Shown here: positions 44,153 through 52,235 of the stretch, one piece after another
Numbering within the stretch: position 1 is the stretch's first letter
How the letters are laid out: every line of letters begins with the position of its first letter
Assembly: GCA_963851415.1 (NCBI GenBank)
Contig: CAWKPF010000003.1
Location: 496,001 to 560,000 of the forward strand
Direction: 5' to 3'
Source: CAWKPF01 sp963851415
Lineage (GTDB): Bacteria; Acidobacteriota; Thermoanaerobaculia; Multivoradales; Multivoraceae
Length of the DNA stretch: 64,000 nucleotides
The notes under the pieces: generated by a model
Told to the model about the DNA's origin: nothing
Database searches by the model: none
Seen by the model: the letters and a program-made list of their open reading frames with translations, nothing else
Position numbers and translations under genes: made by a program

Positions 44153-45556
44153 CTAGTTGACGATGGAGCTCCAGGCGTTCGGGTTTCCGGTCTCGAATCC
44201 GTCTTCGAAGATCGGCCCGAAGTCCCCGATGCAGTTCGGGTAGTGAAGGTCGACGTAGCCGTCCATCAGCGTGGCGACGGTGGGGTGGAGCTCGAGCTTG
44301 TTCGAGCCGCAGCCGGCGCCGCTCAGGTGGCAGTAGCTCATCAGGGTTCCCTGGCCTCCCGCCGGACAGGCCTCGGCTCCGGAGTAGCAGCCGCCCTCGC
44401 CGTTGTAGCACTGGTCGACGACCGGCGAGTAGCAGTGGGTGTGGGGCGAGCCGAGGTTGTGGCCGATCTCGTGGGCGACGATACGCAGGTTGTCGTTCAT
44501 CGAGACCCAGTCTTCAGTGAAGACCTGGTTGATGCTGTAGCCGCCGCCGGTACTCTGCTTCTCGCAGTAGCCGTCGAGCCAGGCAATGCCCGAGGCGGAG
44601 AGTGGGTTGGACTTGCCGGAGAGAAGTGCGGCCAGCGTGCGGCTGACTCCACCATGGTTCGACGACCAGTAGCTGCCGAACTGGTTGAGCTGCGCCGAGC
44701 TGGCTCCGGCGCCTCCGGTCCAGGGGTCGTCGTCGTAGGTCGGAGTGGCATCGGTGTCCAGTCGGAAGATCGTTTCTCCCTGGGTCAGTCGAAGATCGAG
44801 ATCACGCTCGTAGAGCACGTTCATGGTGTTGAACATGTCGGCGATCCAGGCGGTGGCCGCCGCGGTGTTGTTGGAGAATCTCTTGTGGTGGAACTCGTTG
44901 TCCGTGTCGATGGCGATGACCGCCTCACGCAGCCCGCCTCCGGCTCCCCGGGTCAGCCCACCCGCGCTGCCGGGCTCGACGCCGCGAAAGGGAGCGCCCA
45001 GCTCGGCCGGGGAGTCGAAGAGATCGGAGCCACACCGATACGAAAGGGCGTCGCCGCCCACCTTGCGCACCGCCTGGAGGTCGCGGTCCCCACTCGATCG
45101 CTCGAGCAGATCGTGGGCCCCCTCCGGTGAGATCACGGTGCCCGCGAACCTACGGGTGCCCGGATCCATCGACAGGGCGATGCTCGCGCCGCTGGTATCG
45201 GTGGCGTATCCCCGAAAGTAGAGGCGTTCACTGCGAGGGAGCTCGCGCTGCCCGTTCTCGTCGATCAACCAGATGCGGGCACCGGGTGCGTAGACGTCGA
45301 CGCGCTCGAGTCGCGCCGGTCGGCGAGTGCCGACTTCGGTGGGGAAGTCGGTCACGGTCACCAGTTCTCCGAGCTGAGCCGAAGCCATCCGGTCGATTGT
45401 GTCCCGGTCGAGGGAGAAGGCCTCCTCCGGTGACTCTGCGGCGACGCTCGCCACCAGACCCTCGAGCTCCTGTCCCCATAGGAGGACGGGAGAGAGTGTG
45501 GCCGCGGCGAGCGTGCAGAGCAGGGACACGAGTCGGACCTGGGTGCGGGTGTTCAT
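44153..45556 (-). CDS. Secreted M12-type metzincin metalloprotease
   Basis: A 467-residue secreted zinc protease. The signal peptide covers residues 1-28 (ending LLWGQ), followed by a propeptide-like domain to about 170. The catalytic zinc motif HEIGHNLGSPH has His362, Glu363, His366 and His372, the reprolysin/adamalysin metzincin pattern, and the Met-turn is TLMSYCH. Several Cys suggest disulfides. The C-terminal tail IFEDGFETGNPNAWSS matches a short motif (DGFE-x-G followed by WS) seen at the end of many exported proteins in some lineages. The promoter region has an AT-rich island with ATTATATCTA. Confidence 0.92.
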   Translation of the reverse strand: MNTRTQVRLVSLLCTLAAATLSPVLLWGQELEGLVASVAAESPEEAFSLDRDTIDRMASAQLGELVTVTDFPTEVGTRRPARLERVDVYAPGARIWLIDENGQRELPRSERLYFRGYATDTSGASIALSMDPGTRRFAGTVISPEGAHDLLERSSGDRDLQAVRKVGGDALSYRCGSDLFDSPAELGAPFRGVEPGSAGGLTRGAGGGLREAVIAIDTDNEFHHKRFSNNTAAATAWIADMFNTMNVLYERDLDLRLTQGETIFRLDTDATPTYDDDPWTGGAGASSAQLNQFGSYWSSNHGGVSRTLAALLSGKSNPLSASGIAWLDGYCEKQSTGGGYSINQVFTEDWVSMNDNLRIVAHEIGHNLGSPHTHCYSPVVDQCYNGEGGCYSGAEACPAGGQGTLMSYCHLSGAGCGSNKLELHPTVATLMDGYVDLHYPNCIGDFGPIFEDGFETGNPNAWSSIVN

Positions 45557-45631
45557 GACGGAGGACCTCCGGGTTCCGTGATTGGTGGATTGGAGTGAGG
45601 GCGCCGGGGGAGAGAAACGAGCGCGCTCGCT

Positions 45632-45660
45632 GTCATTATATCTAGAAATCCAAATATACA
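45632..45660 (-). promoter_or_regulatory. AT-rich promoter block of metzincin gene
   Basis: AT-rich island about 80 bp before the metzincin start. On the minus strand it contains TAGATATAAT (45644-45635), with a perfect TATAAT. The same 10-mer occurs at 47897-47888 upstream of a two-TM protein. No matching -35 hexamer is visible, so an activator-dependent promoter is possible. Confidence 0.4.
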
Positions 45661-45718
45661 GATCGAAGTCGAGTGGGAGACCGTTCTGCAGGGTCGCGAA
45701 GTCGGAGGATGAGGGAAG

Positions 45719-46621
45719 ATGGGAGTCATGATCGTGCGCGCTGCAACGACCTTCTCGCCGTCGGGCTCCCTCAGGGCGCCGGTGCCCTCCAGCCGGCCGC
45801 GATGGTGGGAGTGGCCGGCGGTCCTGTCGCTCGAAGCGCCGGCGGTGGCCGTGAGCTGGCAGGGGTTGTTGGCGCACGTGTTCGACACTGCGCTGCCTTC
45901 CGGTCATGTTGCACTGCTGGCGTCGTCGGTGTGGCTCGCCTACGTCGCCGACCGTTGGATGGACGCTCTGGGTCGGTTCGGGAAAGGCCGATCGAGGGAG
46001 CGGCTCGAAACGCGTCACGTGTACCTCGCCGAGCGGGCGGGTCGAGTGGCTCTGCTCTGGGGCGTGATTCTGCTTTCGGCGCTCGCGCTGGCATGGCGCA
46101 CACTCGACTCGGGTGAACTGACTCGAGGGCTCGTGCTCGCGGGAGGCGTCGCAGCCTATCTGGTGACGGTTCGCCTCGGATGGGTCGTGGGGAAGCACCT
46201 CCAGGTGGGCCTGCTGTTCGCGGTGGGGGTCGGTCTCTTCAGTGTCGGTTCGGCCGCGTGGCCCCGGGCTCTTCCGGCCCTGCTCTGCTTCGGTGGGCTC
46301 TGCTGGCTCAACAGTGCCTTGATCGCTCACTGGGAGGCGCGTGCAGAAGGACCCCCGGCCACCCCCCCGAGCAGAAGTCTTGCGCTCTTGCTGTCGTGCA
46401 TCGGGTTGGCCGCAGCAGGAGCGGTGTTGGTCGGTACGGGCGAAGCCGAGATCGGAACCTCGGTCGTGCTCTCGGCACTCGGCCTGTTGGGCGTGCATCT
46501 CAGGGGTGAGCGTGTGACCTCGCAGCGGCTGCACGCCCTGGTCGACGCGGTCTTGTTGAGTCCCCTCGTGATACTCCTGCTGGCGCTCCTCGGGACCGGG
46601 TCCTCCGGAGTGTCCGGATGA
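45719..46621 (+). CDS. UbiA-like integral membrane protein
   Basis: A 300-residue protein with about eight hydrophobic helices. The first-loop motif VWLAYVADRWMDAL matches the Asp-rich diphosphate-binding region seen in UbiA-like membrane proteins of several phyla, but the second Asp motif is weak, so prenyltransferase activity is not certain. The ATG follows a GAGGGAAG site. Its TGA overlaps the ATG of the methyltransferase gene (ATGA), suggesting co-translation and a shared substrate. Confidence 0.65.
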   Translation: MGVMIVRAATTFSPSGSLRAPVPSSRPRWWEWPAVLSLEAPAVAVSWQGLLAHVFDTALPSGHVALLASSVWLAYVADRWMDALGRFGKGRSRERLETRHVYLAERAGRVALLWGVILLSALALAWRTLDSGELTRGLVLAGGVAAYLVTVRLGWVVGKHLQVGLLFAVGVGLFSVGSAAWPRALPALLCFGGLCWLNSALIAHWEARAEGPPATPPSRSLALLLSCIGLAAAGAVLVGTGEAEIGTSVVLSALGLLGVHLRGERVTSQRLHALVDAVLLSPLVILLLALLGTGSSGVSG

Positions 46622-47358
46622 GCGATGGCGCGGCACACACTCGCCCCCGGATCAGGCTTCGGGGACGGGAGCGGGGCGGGCAGGGAGCGCCTCACCGTTC
46701 GGGTGCGCGCACCCGCCCGTCGGTGGGATACGACCGATTGGCGCGCTGGTATCCCACTCTCGAGCGTCTGGCATTCGGAAACCGGCTGCAGCGTGCGCGC
46801 TCTGCGCATTTCCATCGTCTGGCGGATTGCCGCAGCGTGCTGCTCCTGGGAGATGGGGTGGGCTGCGGCCTGGAGGCTCTCGTGCGACGTCTCCCGCGGT
46901 GCCGGTTTCACAGCGTCGATGCCAGCCCGCTGATGCTGCAATCAGCGCGGCGGCGACTGGAGCGTGCGGGCCTCGACTGCGCTCGAGTGGAGCTCGAGCG
47001 AGCGGAGGTGGAAACCTGGGCGTCGCCGGGGCTCTTCGACGCGGTCGTGACCCCGTTCTTCCTGGATCTATTCGAGCAAGAACGGCTCGAAAGCGTGGTC
47101 GAGCGCATCGCGGGTGCCATCGATCGCGAAGGACACTGGCTACTGGCGGACTTCAGCCTTCCCGCCAGCGGGTGGAGGCGACAGCGAGCCCAGGTGTGGC
47201 TCTGGGTGCTGTACCGGTTCTTCCGTGCGGTGACGGCGACTCCCGCGCGTCGACTTCAAGATCCGGGCGCGGCGATCGAGAGGCAGGGCTTTCGTCTGCT
47301 GGACGAAGAGCTCTCGAACCAGGGACTGCTGATGGCGCGCTGCTACCGCAAGGGGTGA
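46618..47358 (+). CDS. Class I SAM-dependent methyltransferase
   Basis: A 246-residue protein. Residues 1-32 are a basic, low-complexity leader; YDRLARWYPTLERLAFG begins the conserved part. The SAM motif I is SVLLLGDGVGCGLEAL, motif II is HSVDASPLML and motif IV is FDAVVTPFFLDLF. This is the arrangement of a small-molecule methyltransferase. It is translationally coupled to the UbiA-like membrane protein, so a lipid or quinone-like substrate is plausible. Confidence 0.85.
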   Translation: MSDGAAHTRPRIRLRGRERGGQGAPHRSGARTRPSVGYDRLARWYPTLERLAFGNRLQRARSAHFHRLADCRSVLLLGDGVGCGLEALVRRLPRCRFHSVDASPLMLQSARRRLERAGLDCARVELERAEVETWASPGLFDAVVTPFFLDLFEQERLESVVERIAGAIDREGHWLLADFSLPASGWRRQRAQVWLWVLYRFFRAVTATPARRLQDPGAAIERQGFRLLDEELSNQGLLMARCYRKG

Positions 47359-47365
47359 AGGCGCT

Positions 47366-47827
47366 TCAGGCGGCTGCGCCGTCGTCCTTCGCCGCGGACG
47401 TCTTGCCGTCGCCGCGCTGTTGCGAAGCGCCTTCGAGCTCGCCCTCGAAGCCGGCGTAGCTGCGCATCCGCTCGACCGAAGCGTGCATCAGGGTCACCAC
47501 CCGGTCGACCCCGTCTTCCTTGCGCTCGAGGGCGGCGCTGTTGAGACGGCGCACGAGGCCGATGAAATCGTCCGTCTCGGTGCGCAGCGCCATGTACTTG
47601 CGCTCGCTGAAGAGCCGAGGTCCGACGTTCCACAGGCCGACCTGGTTCACCGCCAGCCCGAAGAACAGCAGAGACAGGTGGACCCGCAACTCGTTGATCG
47701 AAGCCGGATAGGGGTTCGCCGCGATGAAGGTGGCTTCCCAGATCACCAGGACCATGCCGCCGAAGGTGAAGTACTTGCCCAGCTTGCGAAGTACTTCCAG
47801 ACCACGTTTCTTGGGGTTGTTGGCCAT
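47366..47827 (-). CDS. Two-TM protein, paralogue of the gene at 48682-49128
   Basis: A 153-residue membrane protein. Two hydrophobic helices (about residues 20-40 and 48-68) precede a cytoplasmic helical tail. Shared features with the gene at 48682: NQVGLWNV/NQIGVWRL, RLFSERKYM/HLFPDRRVY, LRTETDDFIGLVRRLNS/LRAEVDHFVDLARELNA. I do not recognise the family. Convergent with the methyltransferase gene (7-bp gap). The promoter has an AT-rich island with ATTATATCTA at 47888. Confidence 0.7.
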   Translation of the reverse strand: MANNPKKRGLEVLRKLGKYFTFGGMVLVIWEATFIAANPYPASINELRVHLSLLFFGLAVNQVGLWNVGPRLFSERKYMALRTETDDFIGLVRRLNSAALERKEDGVDRVVTLMHASVERMRSYAGFEGELEGASQQRGDGKTSAAKDDGAAA

Positions 47828-47877
47828 CTCGTTCGTCCCTTGCTCGAAAACGGGTATTCCGGGCGTGGCCCGGCCAC

Positions 47878-47908
47878 TACATTATCTATTATATCTATTG
47901 AAACTACA
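47878..47908 (-). promoter_or_regulatory. AT-rich promoter block of two-TM gene
   Basis: AT-rich run 50-80 bp before the start at 47827. On the minus strand it contains TAGATATAAT (47897-47888), identical to the element upstream of the metzincin. The perfect TATAAT is a likely -10; no -35 is recognisable. Confidence 0.4.
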
Positions 47909-48080
47909 AGATGGGTAGCCGCCGGTCGCCTGCGCGGACGGGTCGTGCCGAGAACCCCGCCTTCCTCGGAATCGCCGGTCTCGGTGGGTCGCTCGTTGCT
48001 ATCGTCTGCGAGTTCTCATCCAATGGAACCTCTGTCGCGGTGGGTTGCGAAGCAGTCTCGCCGGGGGGATCGGAGGCAGG

Positions 48081-48671
48081 ATGTCTGTCGCGTGGCCCGT
48101 GCGTTTGCTGCTCTGTGGTGCTGCCGCGGTCTCGCTCGCGGGTGCCCTGGGGGCTCAAGAGCTCACGGTCCGGTTCGCCTACCGATCGATCGAAGTGTCC
48201 GGAGTGACACCGGGGGCGTCGCTGACGGTGCTCGGGGTCACCCGAGAGGCTGACGGGCTGGACTTCGATCACCTGCGTGAGTCGTTGCGCGACGGTGACG
48301 GCGACGGCATGGTCCGCGTCGAGTTTCCCCGGGATCTGCCGCTCTCGATCGTCGCCGCGATCGAGGACACGAGCGGGAGGGCTGGGGTCGGCAGCCGCGG
48401 AATCGACTGGGCCTACGACCAGGGACTTCTGCGTGACCACGGCGTGGATATCTTCTGGCTGCGTCCGGGCATCGACGATGGTTCTGCTCGGGTCGATCGC
48501 GCGGTGCTGGATGCCAATCTGTTTGCAGCACCTCCGCCCCACGCCGATCTCCCCGAGTTCTTTCCCGACGACCTCGTGTTCGCCGTCGACCTGACGACGC
48601 TGCGCTCGGTGCTGGTCATCTTGCCCGAGCGGATCGGGCCGGCCACTCCGCCCTCGCATTTCGATCCCTGA
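48081..48671 (+). CDS. Secreted hypothetical protein
   Basis: A 196-residue exported protein with a signal peptide (residues 1-27, ending LGAQ). The mature part has short strands (LTVRFAYRSIEVSGVTPGA) and an acidic segment with repeated Asp-Gly (LRDGDGDGMVRVEF). No known family is recognised. The ATG follows CGGAGG. It sits between the two paralogous two-TM genes, which point the other way. Confidence 0.6.
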   Translation: MSVAWPVRLLLCGAAAVSLAGALGAQELTVRFAYRSIEVSGVTPGASLTVLGVTREADGLDFDHLRESLRDGDGDGMVRVEFPRDLPLSIVAAIEDTSGRAGVGSRGIDWAYDQGLLRDHGVDIFWLRPGIDDGSARVDRAVLDANLFAAPPPHADLPEFFPDDLVFAVDLTTLRSVLVILPERIGPATPPSHFDP

Positions 48672-48681
48672 TCCCCGGGGC

Positions 48682-49128
48682 TCAGGGGCCTCCTCTTTCG
48701 GCCTCGACGGCTCCCAGACGGGGGCGCGCGGTGGCCGGATTCTCCTCGGCAATGCCTGCCGCATCGACCAGGCGGTCGACCGAGCGGATCATTCGCTCGC
48801 GCACGCGAGAGACATCGTCGACCCGGCCTTCGAGGGAGCTGGCGTTCAGCTCTCGGGCGAGATCGACGAAGTGATCGACTTCGGCTCGGAGCTTCAGATA
48901 CACGCGTCGATCGGGGAACAAGTGGTGCGCCAGTCGCCACACCCCGATCTGGTTGAGGAAGATGCCGAGCAGTGTGACGGCGACGTGCATCCGGATGCCC
49001 GTGGCTGAGGGGTCGGCATCGCGGGTCGCGAGGTCGATCGAGAGGTAGAGGGCCTGGGCGATGATCACGAGCAGGCCGCCGATGGCGAGAAGGTGATGGA
49101 GCCAGCCTCTCCAGTCGAGCATGTTCAT
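48682..49128 (-). CDS. Two-TM protein, paralogue of the gene at 47366-47827
   Basis: A 148-residue membrane protein with two N-terminal hydrophobic helices (residues 13-32 and 46-66) and a soluble tail. The tail matches the other paralogue in the second half: NQIGVWRLAHHLFPDRRVYL, then ELNASSLEGRVDDVSRVRER and SVDRLVDAAG. The ribosome site is AAGGA. It is 48 bp downstream of the membrane GAF gene, so probably co-transcribed with it. Confidence 0.7.
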   Translation of the reverse strand: MNMLDWRGWLHHLLAIGGLLVIIAQALYLSIDLATRDADPSATGIRMHVAVTLLGIFLNQIGVWRLAHHLFPDRRVYLKLRAEVDHFVDLARELNASSLEGRVDDVSRVRERMIRSVDRLVDAAGIAEENPATARPRLGAVEAERGGP

Positions 49129-49177
49129 CCGTGTTGGTTCCTTGTCGAGTCGAGTGAAATCGGAGTGCGTTCGGGAA

Positions 49178-49999
49178 TCAGGCGATCGCGGCGCGCTGGC
49201 GTTCGCGGTGGAGCTCGGCGTTTTCGATCGTCACCGCGGCATGCTGCGCGAAGATCGCGGCGTTGCGCACGTCTTCCGGAGAGAACTTCAGCTTGCCGGA
49301 CTCTCGGCTGGCTCCGAGGTTGAGCACGCCGCACACCTGACCCCGAAGACGAAGCGGTACCGACATGCCGATATGGAGGGCTCGCTGCCTGTCGACCGTG
49401 TTGTCGAACCGGGCGTCGTCGTCGGCGTTGCCGTCGATGATCACCGGCTCGCCGTTCTTGACCACGAAACCCGCGACCGCTTCGCCGACCCGGAGACGGT
49501 GTCCTTCGGCGTCGGTGCCGAGACCCTGACTGGAGGCGAAGTAGAGCTCGTCCTCTTCCGTGTCGAGCAGCATGATCGAGCCGCAGTCTCCACCCACCAG
49601 TTCGAGAGCGGCACCGAGGACCGTTTGAAACGTGTGGCGCGGATCGTCGAGAGTGTTGACCGTGATCAACGCCCGGTACAGCTCGAGGACGTCCTTGAGC
49701 TGGCGCTCCAGCTCGACCGAGCCTCCCCGCTCCACCTGCAGCTTGCGATCGAGAAAGTCGACGTGGCGATCCCGGTGGCGGACCTCGCGGGCAAGCTCTT
49801 CGTGTCGTCTGCGCAGGTGCCGCTCGCGGCCGACGACATAGAGACAGGCCACGAGGGCGAGAATGCTGAGCACCGGAACGGCGTTGGTGTCGATCTGCCG
49901 ATAGGACACGAAGAGGATCGTGCCCTGGAACAGCATGATCAAGACGACCAGGAACTGAATCAGGCCGGAGCGCTGATTCTCGACTTGTGTCAGCTCCAT
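49178..49999 (-). CDS. Membrane-anchored GAF-domain protein
   Basis: A 273-residue protein. Two TM helices (about 13-33 and 42-58) are followed by a coiled-coil-like linker (VDFLDRKLQVERGGSVELER) and a GAF domain (about 110-265) with the typical GDCGSIMLLD, GEAVAGFVVKNGEPVII and MSVPLRLRGQVCGVLNLG. There is no kinase, cyclase or HTH output. It probably senses a small molecule and signals by protein contact, possibly with the two-TM protein encoded next. Confidence 0.85.
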   Translation of the reverse strand: MELTQVENQRSGLIQFLVVLIMLFQGTILFVSYRQIDTNAVPVLSILALVACLYVVGRERHLRRRHEELAREVRHRDRHVDFLDRKLQVERGGSVELERQLKDVLELYRALITVNTLDDPRHTFQTVLGAALELVGGDCGSIMLLDTEEDELYFASSQGLGTDAEGHRLRVGEAVAGFVVKNGEPVIIDGNADDDARFDNTVDRQRALHIGMSVPLRLRGQVCGVLNLGASRESGKLKFSPEDVRNAAIFAQHAAVTIENAELHRERQRAAIA

Positions 50000-50082
50000 C
50001 GGAGGCTCCCTTCACGGGTCGGCGAATGCCGGTGGCCGGACCGTCGTCCGGCCGGGTGACGGGATTCTATTATCGATTCATA

Positions 50083-50099
50083 TAAATAACCAGTATTTC
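50083..50099 (+). promoter_or_regulatory. 17-bp AT-rich motif, copy 2 (between GAF and ion-channel genes)
   Basis: TAAATAACCAGTATTTC on the plus strand, inside an AT-rich island (50065-50100) between divergent genes. It matches the copy at 11338-11354 (minus strand) at 16/17 positions. It lies 83 bp before both the ion-channel GTG and the GAF ATG. Candidate operator or promoter element. Confidence 0.5.
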
Positions 50100-50182
50100 G
50101 AGTTTTGCCTGGAGATCTGTGCCCAGGAGCGGGCTCTGCTACCCTTTGCCCTCGACCGCATCTCAGGAACGGAGAGCACCGT

Positions 50183-50896
50183 GTGGACCCGGCAGTGGTG
50201 AACCCGGCAGCGAATCGGTGGCGCGGGGTCAGCTCGGCGTTGAGCTACTCGACCCTCGCGCTGTCGCTCGCCGCCAGTCTGGTGGCAGAGTCCCTGTTCG
50301 GGAGGCAGAGCGCGGGGTGGCTGGTTCCGCTCCTCTCGCTGTTCGTGCTGCTCGGGGTGGTCCTGGTGGCGAGTCGAAACCCGAAGGTCTTCCGGCTCGC
50401 GGTCGTCCTGCTCGCCGTACCGATCGCTGCGGTGACGTTTCGCTGGCTACGTCCGGACTCCGATCTCGCGGTGGCGATCTTCTTCGGCTCCCTCATCGCC
50501 TTCTACCTCCTGGCGGCAGGGACCATTCTGGTGGATGTCCTGCGCAAGGGAAGAGTCTCGGTTCAGAAGGTCGTGGGGGCGGTGTGCGTCTATCTTCTGC
50601 TCGGAGTCGCGTGGGCCCTGGCGTTTGCCTGGATGCACCGGGTGGATCCGGGCGCACTGGCCTTTCCCGAAGGCGACCCGGGGCTCGAAGGGGGCTGGAC
50701 GCTCGCGACCTACCAGTATTTTTCCTTCGTCACCCTGACCACGCTCGGCTACGGAGACATCCTGCCGCGCTCGGACGATGCGCGCACGCTGGCCATGGTG
50801 GAGGCCGTAGTGGGACAGCTCTACGTCGCGGTGCTGCTGGCGCGCCTGGTCAGTCTGGAGGTGACCCACAGCGCCCGCCCGGACGAGGCCGACTGA
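50183..50896 (+). CDS. Potassium ion channel family protein
   Basis: A 237-residue channel. Four N-terminal TM helices (residues 15-120) precede a pore module with two more helices. The selectivity filter is TLTTLGYGDILP, with Gly189-Tyr190-Gly191-Asp192. There is no RCK/TrkA-N domain and no clear Arg-rich voltage sensor, so it may be a simple leak or ligand-gated channel. The GTG at 50183 follows a GGAG site and places the start just before the first helix. Divergent from the GAF gene. Confidence 0.88.
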   Translation: MDPAVVNPAANRWRGVSSALSYSTLALSLAASLVAESLFGRQSAGWLVPLLSLFVLLGVVLVASRNPKVFRLAVVLLAVPIAAVTFRWLRPDSDLAVAIFFGSLIAFYLLAAGTILVDVLRKGRVSVQKVVGAVCVYLLLGVAWALAFAWMHRVDPGALAFPEGDPGLEGGWTLATYQYFSFVTLTTLGYGDILPRSDDARTLAMVEAVVGQLYVAVLLARLVSLEVTHSARPDEAD

Positions 50897-50914
50897 GCGG
50901 CCCAGCCGCGCTCC

Positions 50915-51337
50915 TCACTCGGAGGGCGCACCCGCTTCCAGAGCCTCGTCGATCAGGAAGAGGTCGGTCAACAGGGCTCGGACGTGGCTCGAAGCGTTGA
51001 GATTGTCGATCAGCTGCGAACCGATCACGGGTTGGGCCAGGACCAGGGAGAACGCCGCGCCGGCCGAGGTGGCGTCGCGCTCGAGGACGTCGACGAAGGG
51101 CAGCATCCGGGCCCCCGTGGGGTGTGCGTCGAGGAGCCCACGAATCGAGGCGCCGATTCCATCGAGGGCTCGCACGGAGCGCTCGAGGTGGCGCCGTGCC
51201 TCGGCGTCCTTGCCCTGGGCGCTGCTGCGGGTGTGGCCCTGCGCGGCGTAGGCGAGCAGGAACTCGTATCCCTCCTCGAGATGATCGACCCGCTCGCGCA
51301 GCGTCGGCTGCGCTGGGTCGGCTGCCGACGGCGTCAT
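50915..51337 (-). CDS. Small helical protein, last gene of molybdenum hydroxylase operon
   Basis: A 140-residue soluble protein, mostly helical (ERVDHLEEGYEFLLAYAAQG; LERDATSAGAAFSLVLAQPV). There are no Cys and no known motif. It lies 11 bp after the cytochrome b gene and ends the operon. Possible roles are assembly or regulation of the complex; this is inference from position only. Confidence 0.6.
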   Translation of the reverse strand: MTPSAADPAQPTLRERVDHLEEGYEFLLAYAAQGHTRSSAQGKDAEARRHLERSVRALDGIGASIRGLLDAHPTGARMLPFVDVLERDATSAGAAFSLVLAQPVIGSQLIDNLNASSHVRALLTDLFLIDEALEAGAPSE

Positions 51338-51348
51338 CGGTGGCGTCC

Positions 51349-52212
51349 TCAGCGGGCTTCGGCGGGAGCGGCCTCTGGGGCCTCTCCGGCCGGCGGTTCG
51401 GCAGCCTGGGGTTCCCAGCGCTCGGGATCGTGGTTCGCGAGAAACTTCTCGCGAGAGATCCAGCCATAGATCATCGACATCGTGATCCATCGCTTCTCGG
51501 GCAGTACCGCGAAGTAGATGTGCGAGATGGTCAGGAACACCAGGCCGACGGCGGACAGCCCATGCAGAACATAGATCCAGCCCCAGGTGCCGTCGGCGAA
51601 CTTGTATGGATCGCGAGCGAAGATCGGAGTCTCGATGCGATACATCATGAAGATGCCGGTCACCATGACCGCGAATCCGGCGACGACGATCGCGTGGTGG
51701 AACATCTTGTGATCGAGCGGATACTTCCCCGGTTTGCGCGTCGGTGGTGGCGCACCGCCGAAGGCATGACGCATCTCCTGCACGAACTCGCCGACGTCTC
51801 GCGGTGAGACCCACATGTTGCGCAGGCTCTGGAAGAAGGTGGCGTGCACCATGTGGAAGAGAATCGATGCGATCAGAACGAGACCGGCGATCCAGTGCGG
51901 GGTGACCCAGGGGAACTTCACTCCAACCTGCGGCAGGAATCCGGTCGCCAGCAGGACGAGCATGGAGACGGCCATCACCCAGTGAAACGCTCTCGAAGCG
52001 AAGCTGTGACGCTCGACCCGTTCTGGAATCGCCGCCGCGGTCACGCCCGAGCTGTCGCTCGAGCCCGTCGTGGCGTTGAGTCGGCGACGCATCATCAGGT
52101 GGGCGATGCAGAAGAGGGCGCCGGCAACGATCGCGACCCAGAAGAGAGTCCACGAAATGCGGACCAGGACCTCCTGTCCCCAGGGATTCTGTGCACGCTG
52201 AAAGAGCTCCAT
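51349..52212 (-). CDS. Cytochrome b subunit (formate dehydrogenase gamma-like)
   Basis: A 287-residue membrane protein with about five TM helices and His residues in the positions expected for di-heme cytochrome b (SRAFHWVMAVSMLVLLATGF, ILFHMVHATFF, MFHHAIVVAGF and LVFLTISHIYF). It resembles FdnI/FDH-gamma type subunits that pass electrons from a periplasmic enzyme to quinone. It follows the FAD subunit gene by 23 bp. The context suggests that the Tat-exported molybdenum enzyme is membrane-anchored by it. Confidence 0.85.
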   Translation of the reverse strand: MELFQRAQNPWGQEVLVRISWTLFWVAIVAGALFCIAHLMMRRRLNATTGSSDSSGVTAAAIPERVERHSFASRAFHWVMAVSMLVLLATGFLPQVGVKFPWVTPHWIAGLVLIASILFHMVHATFFQSLRNMWVSPRDVGEFVQEMRHAFGGAPPPTRKPGKYPLDHKMFHHAIVVAGFAVMVTGIFMMYRIETPIFARDPYKFADGTWGWIYVLHGLSAVGLVFLTISHIYFAVLPEKRWITMSMIYGWISREKFLANHDPERWEPQAAEPPAGEAPEAAPAEAR

Positions 52213-52235
52213 CGGATTGCGTCCTCTCGTTGTTC

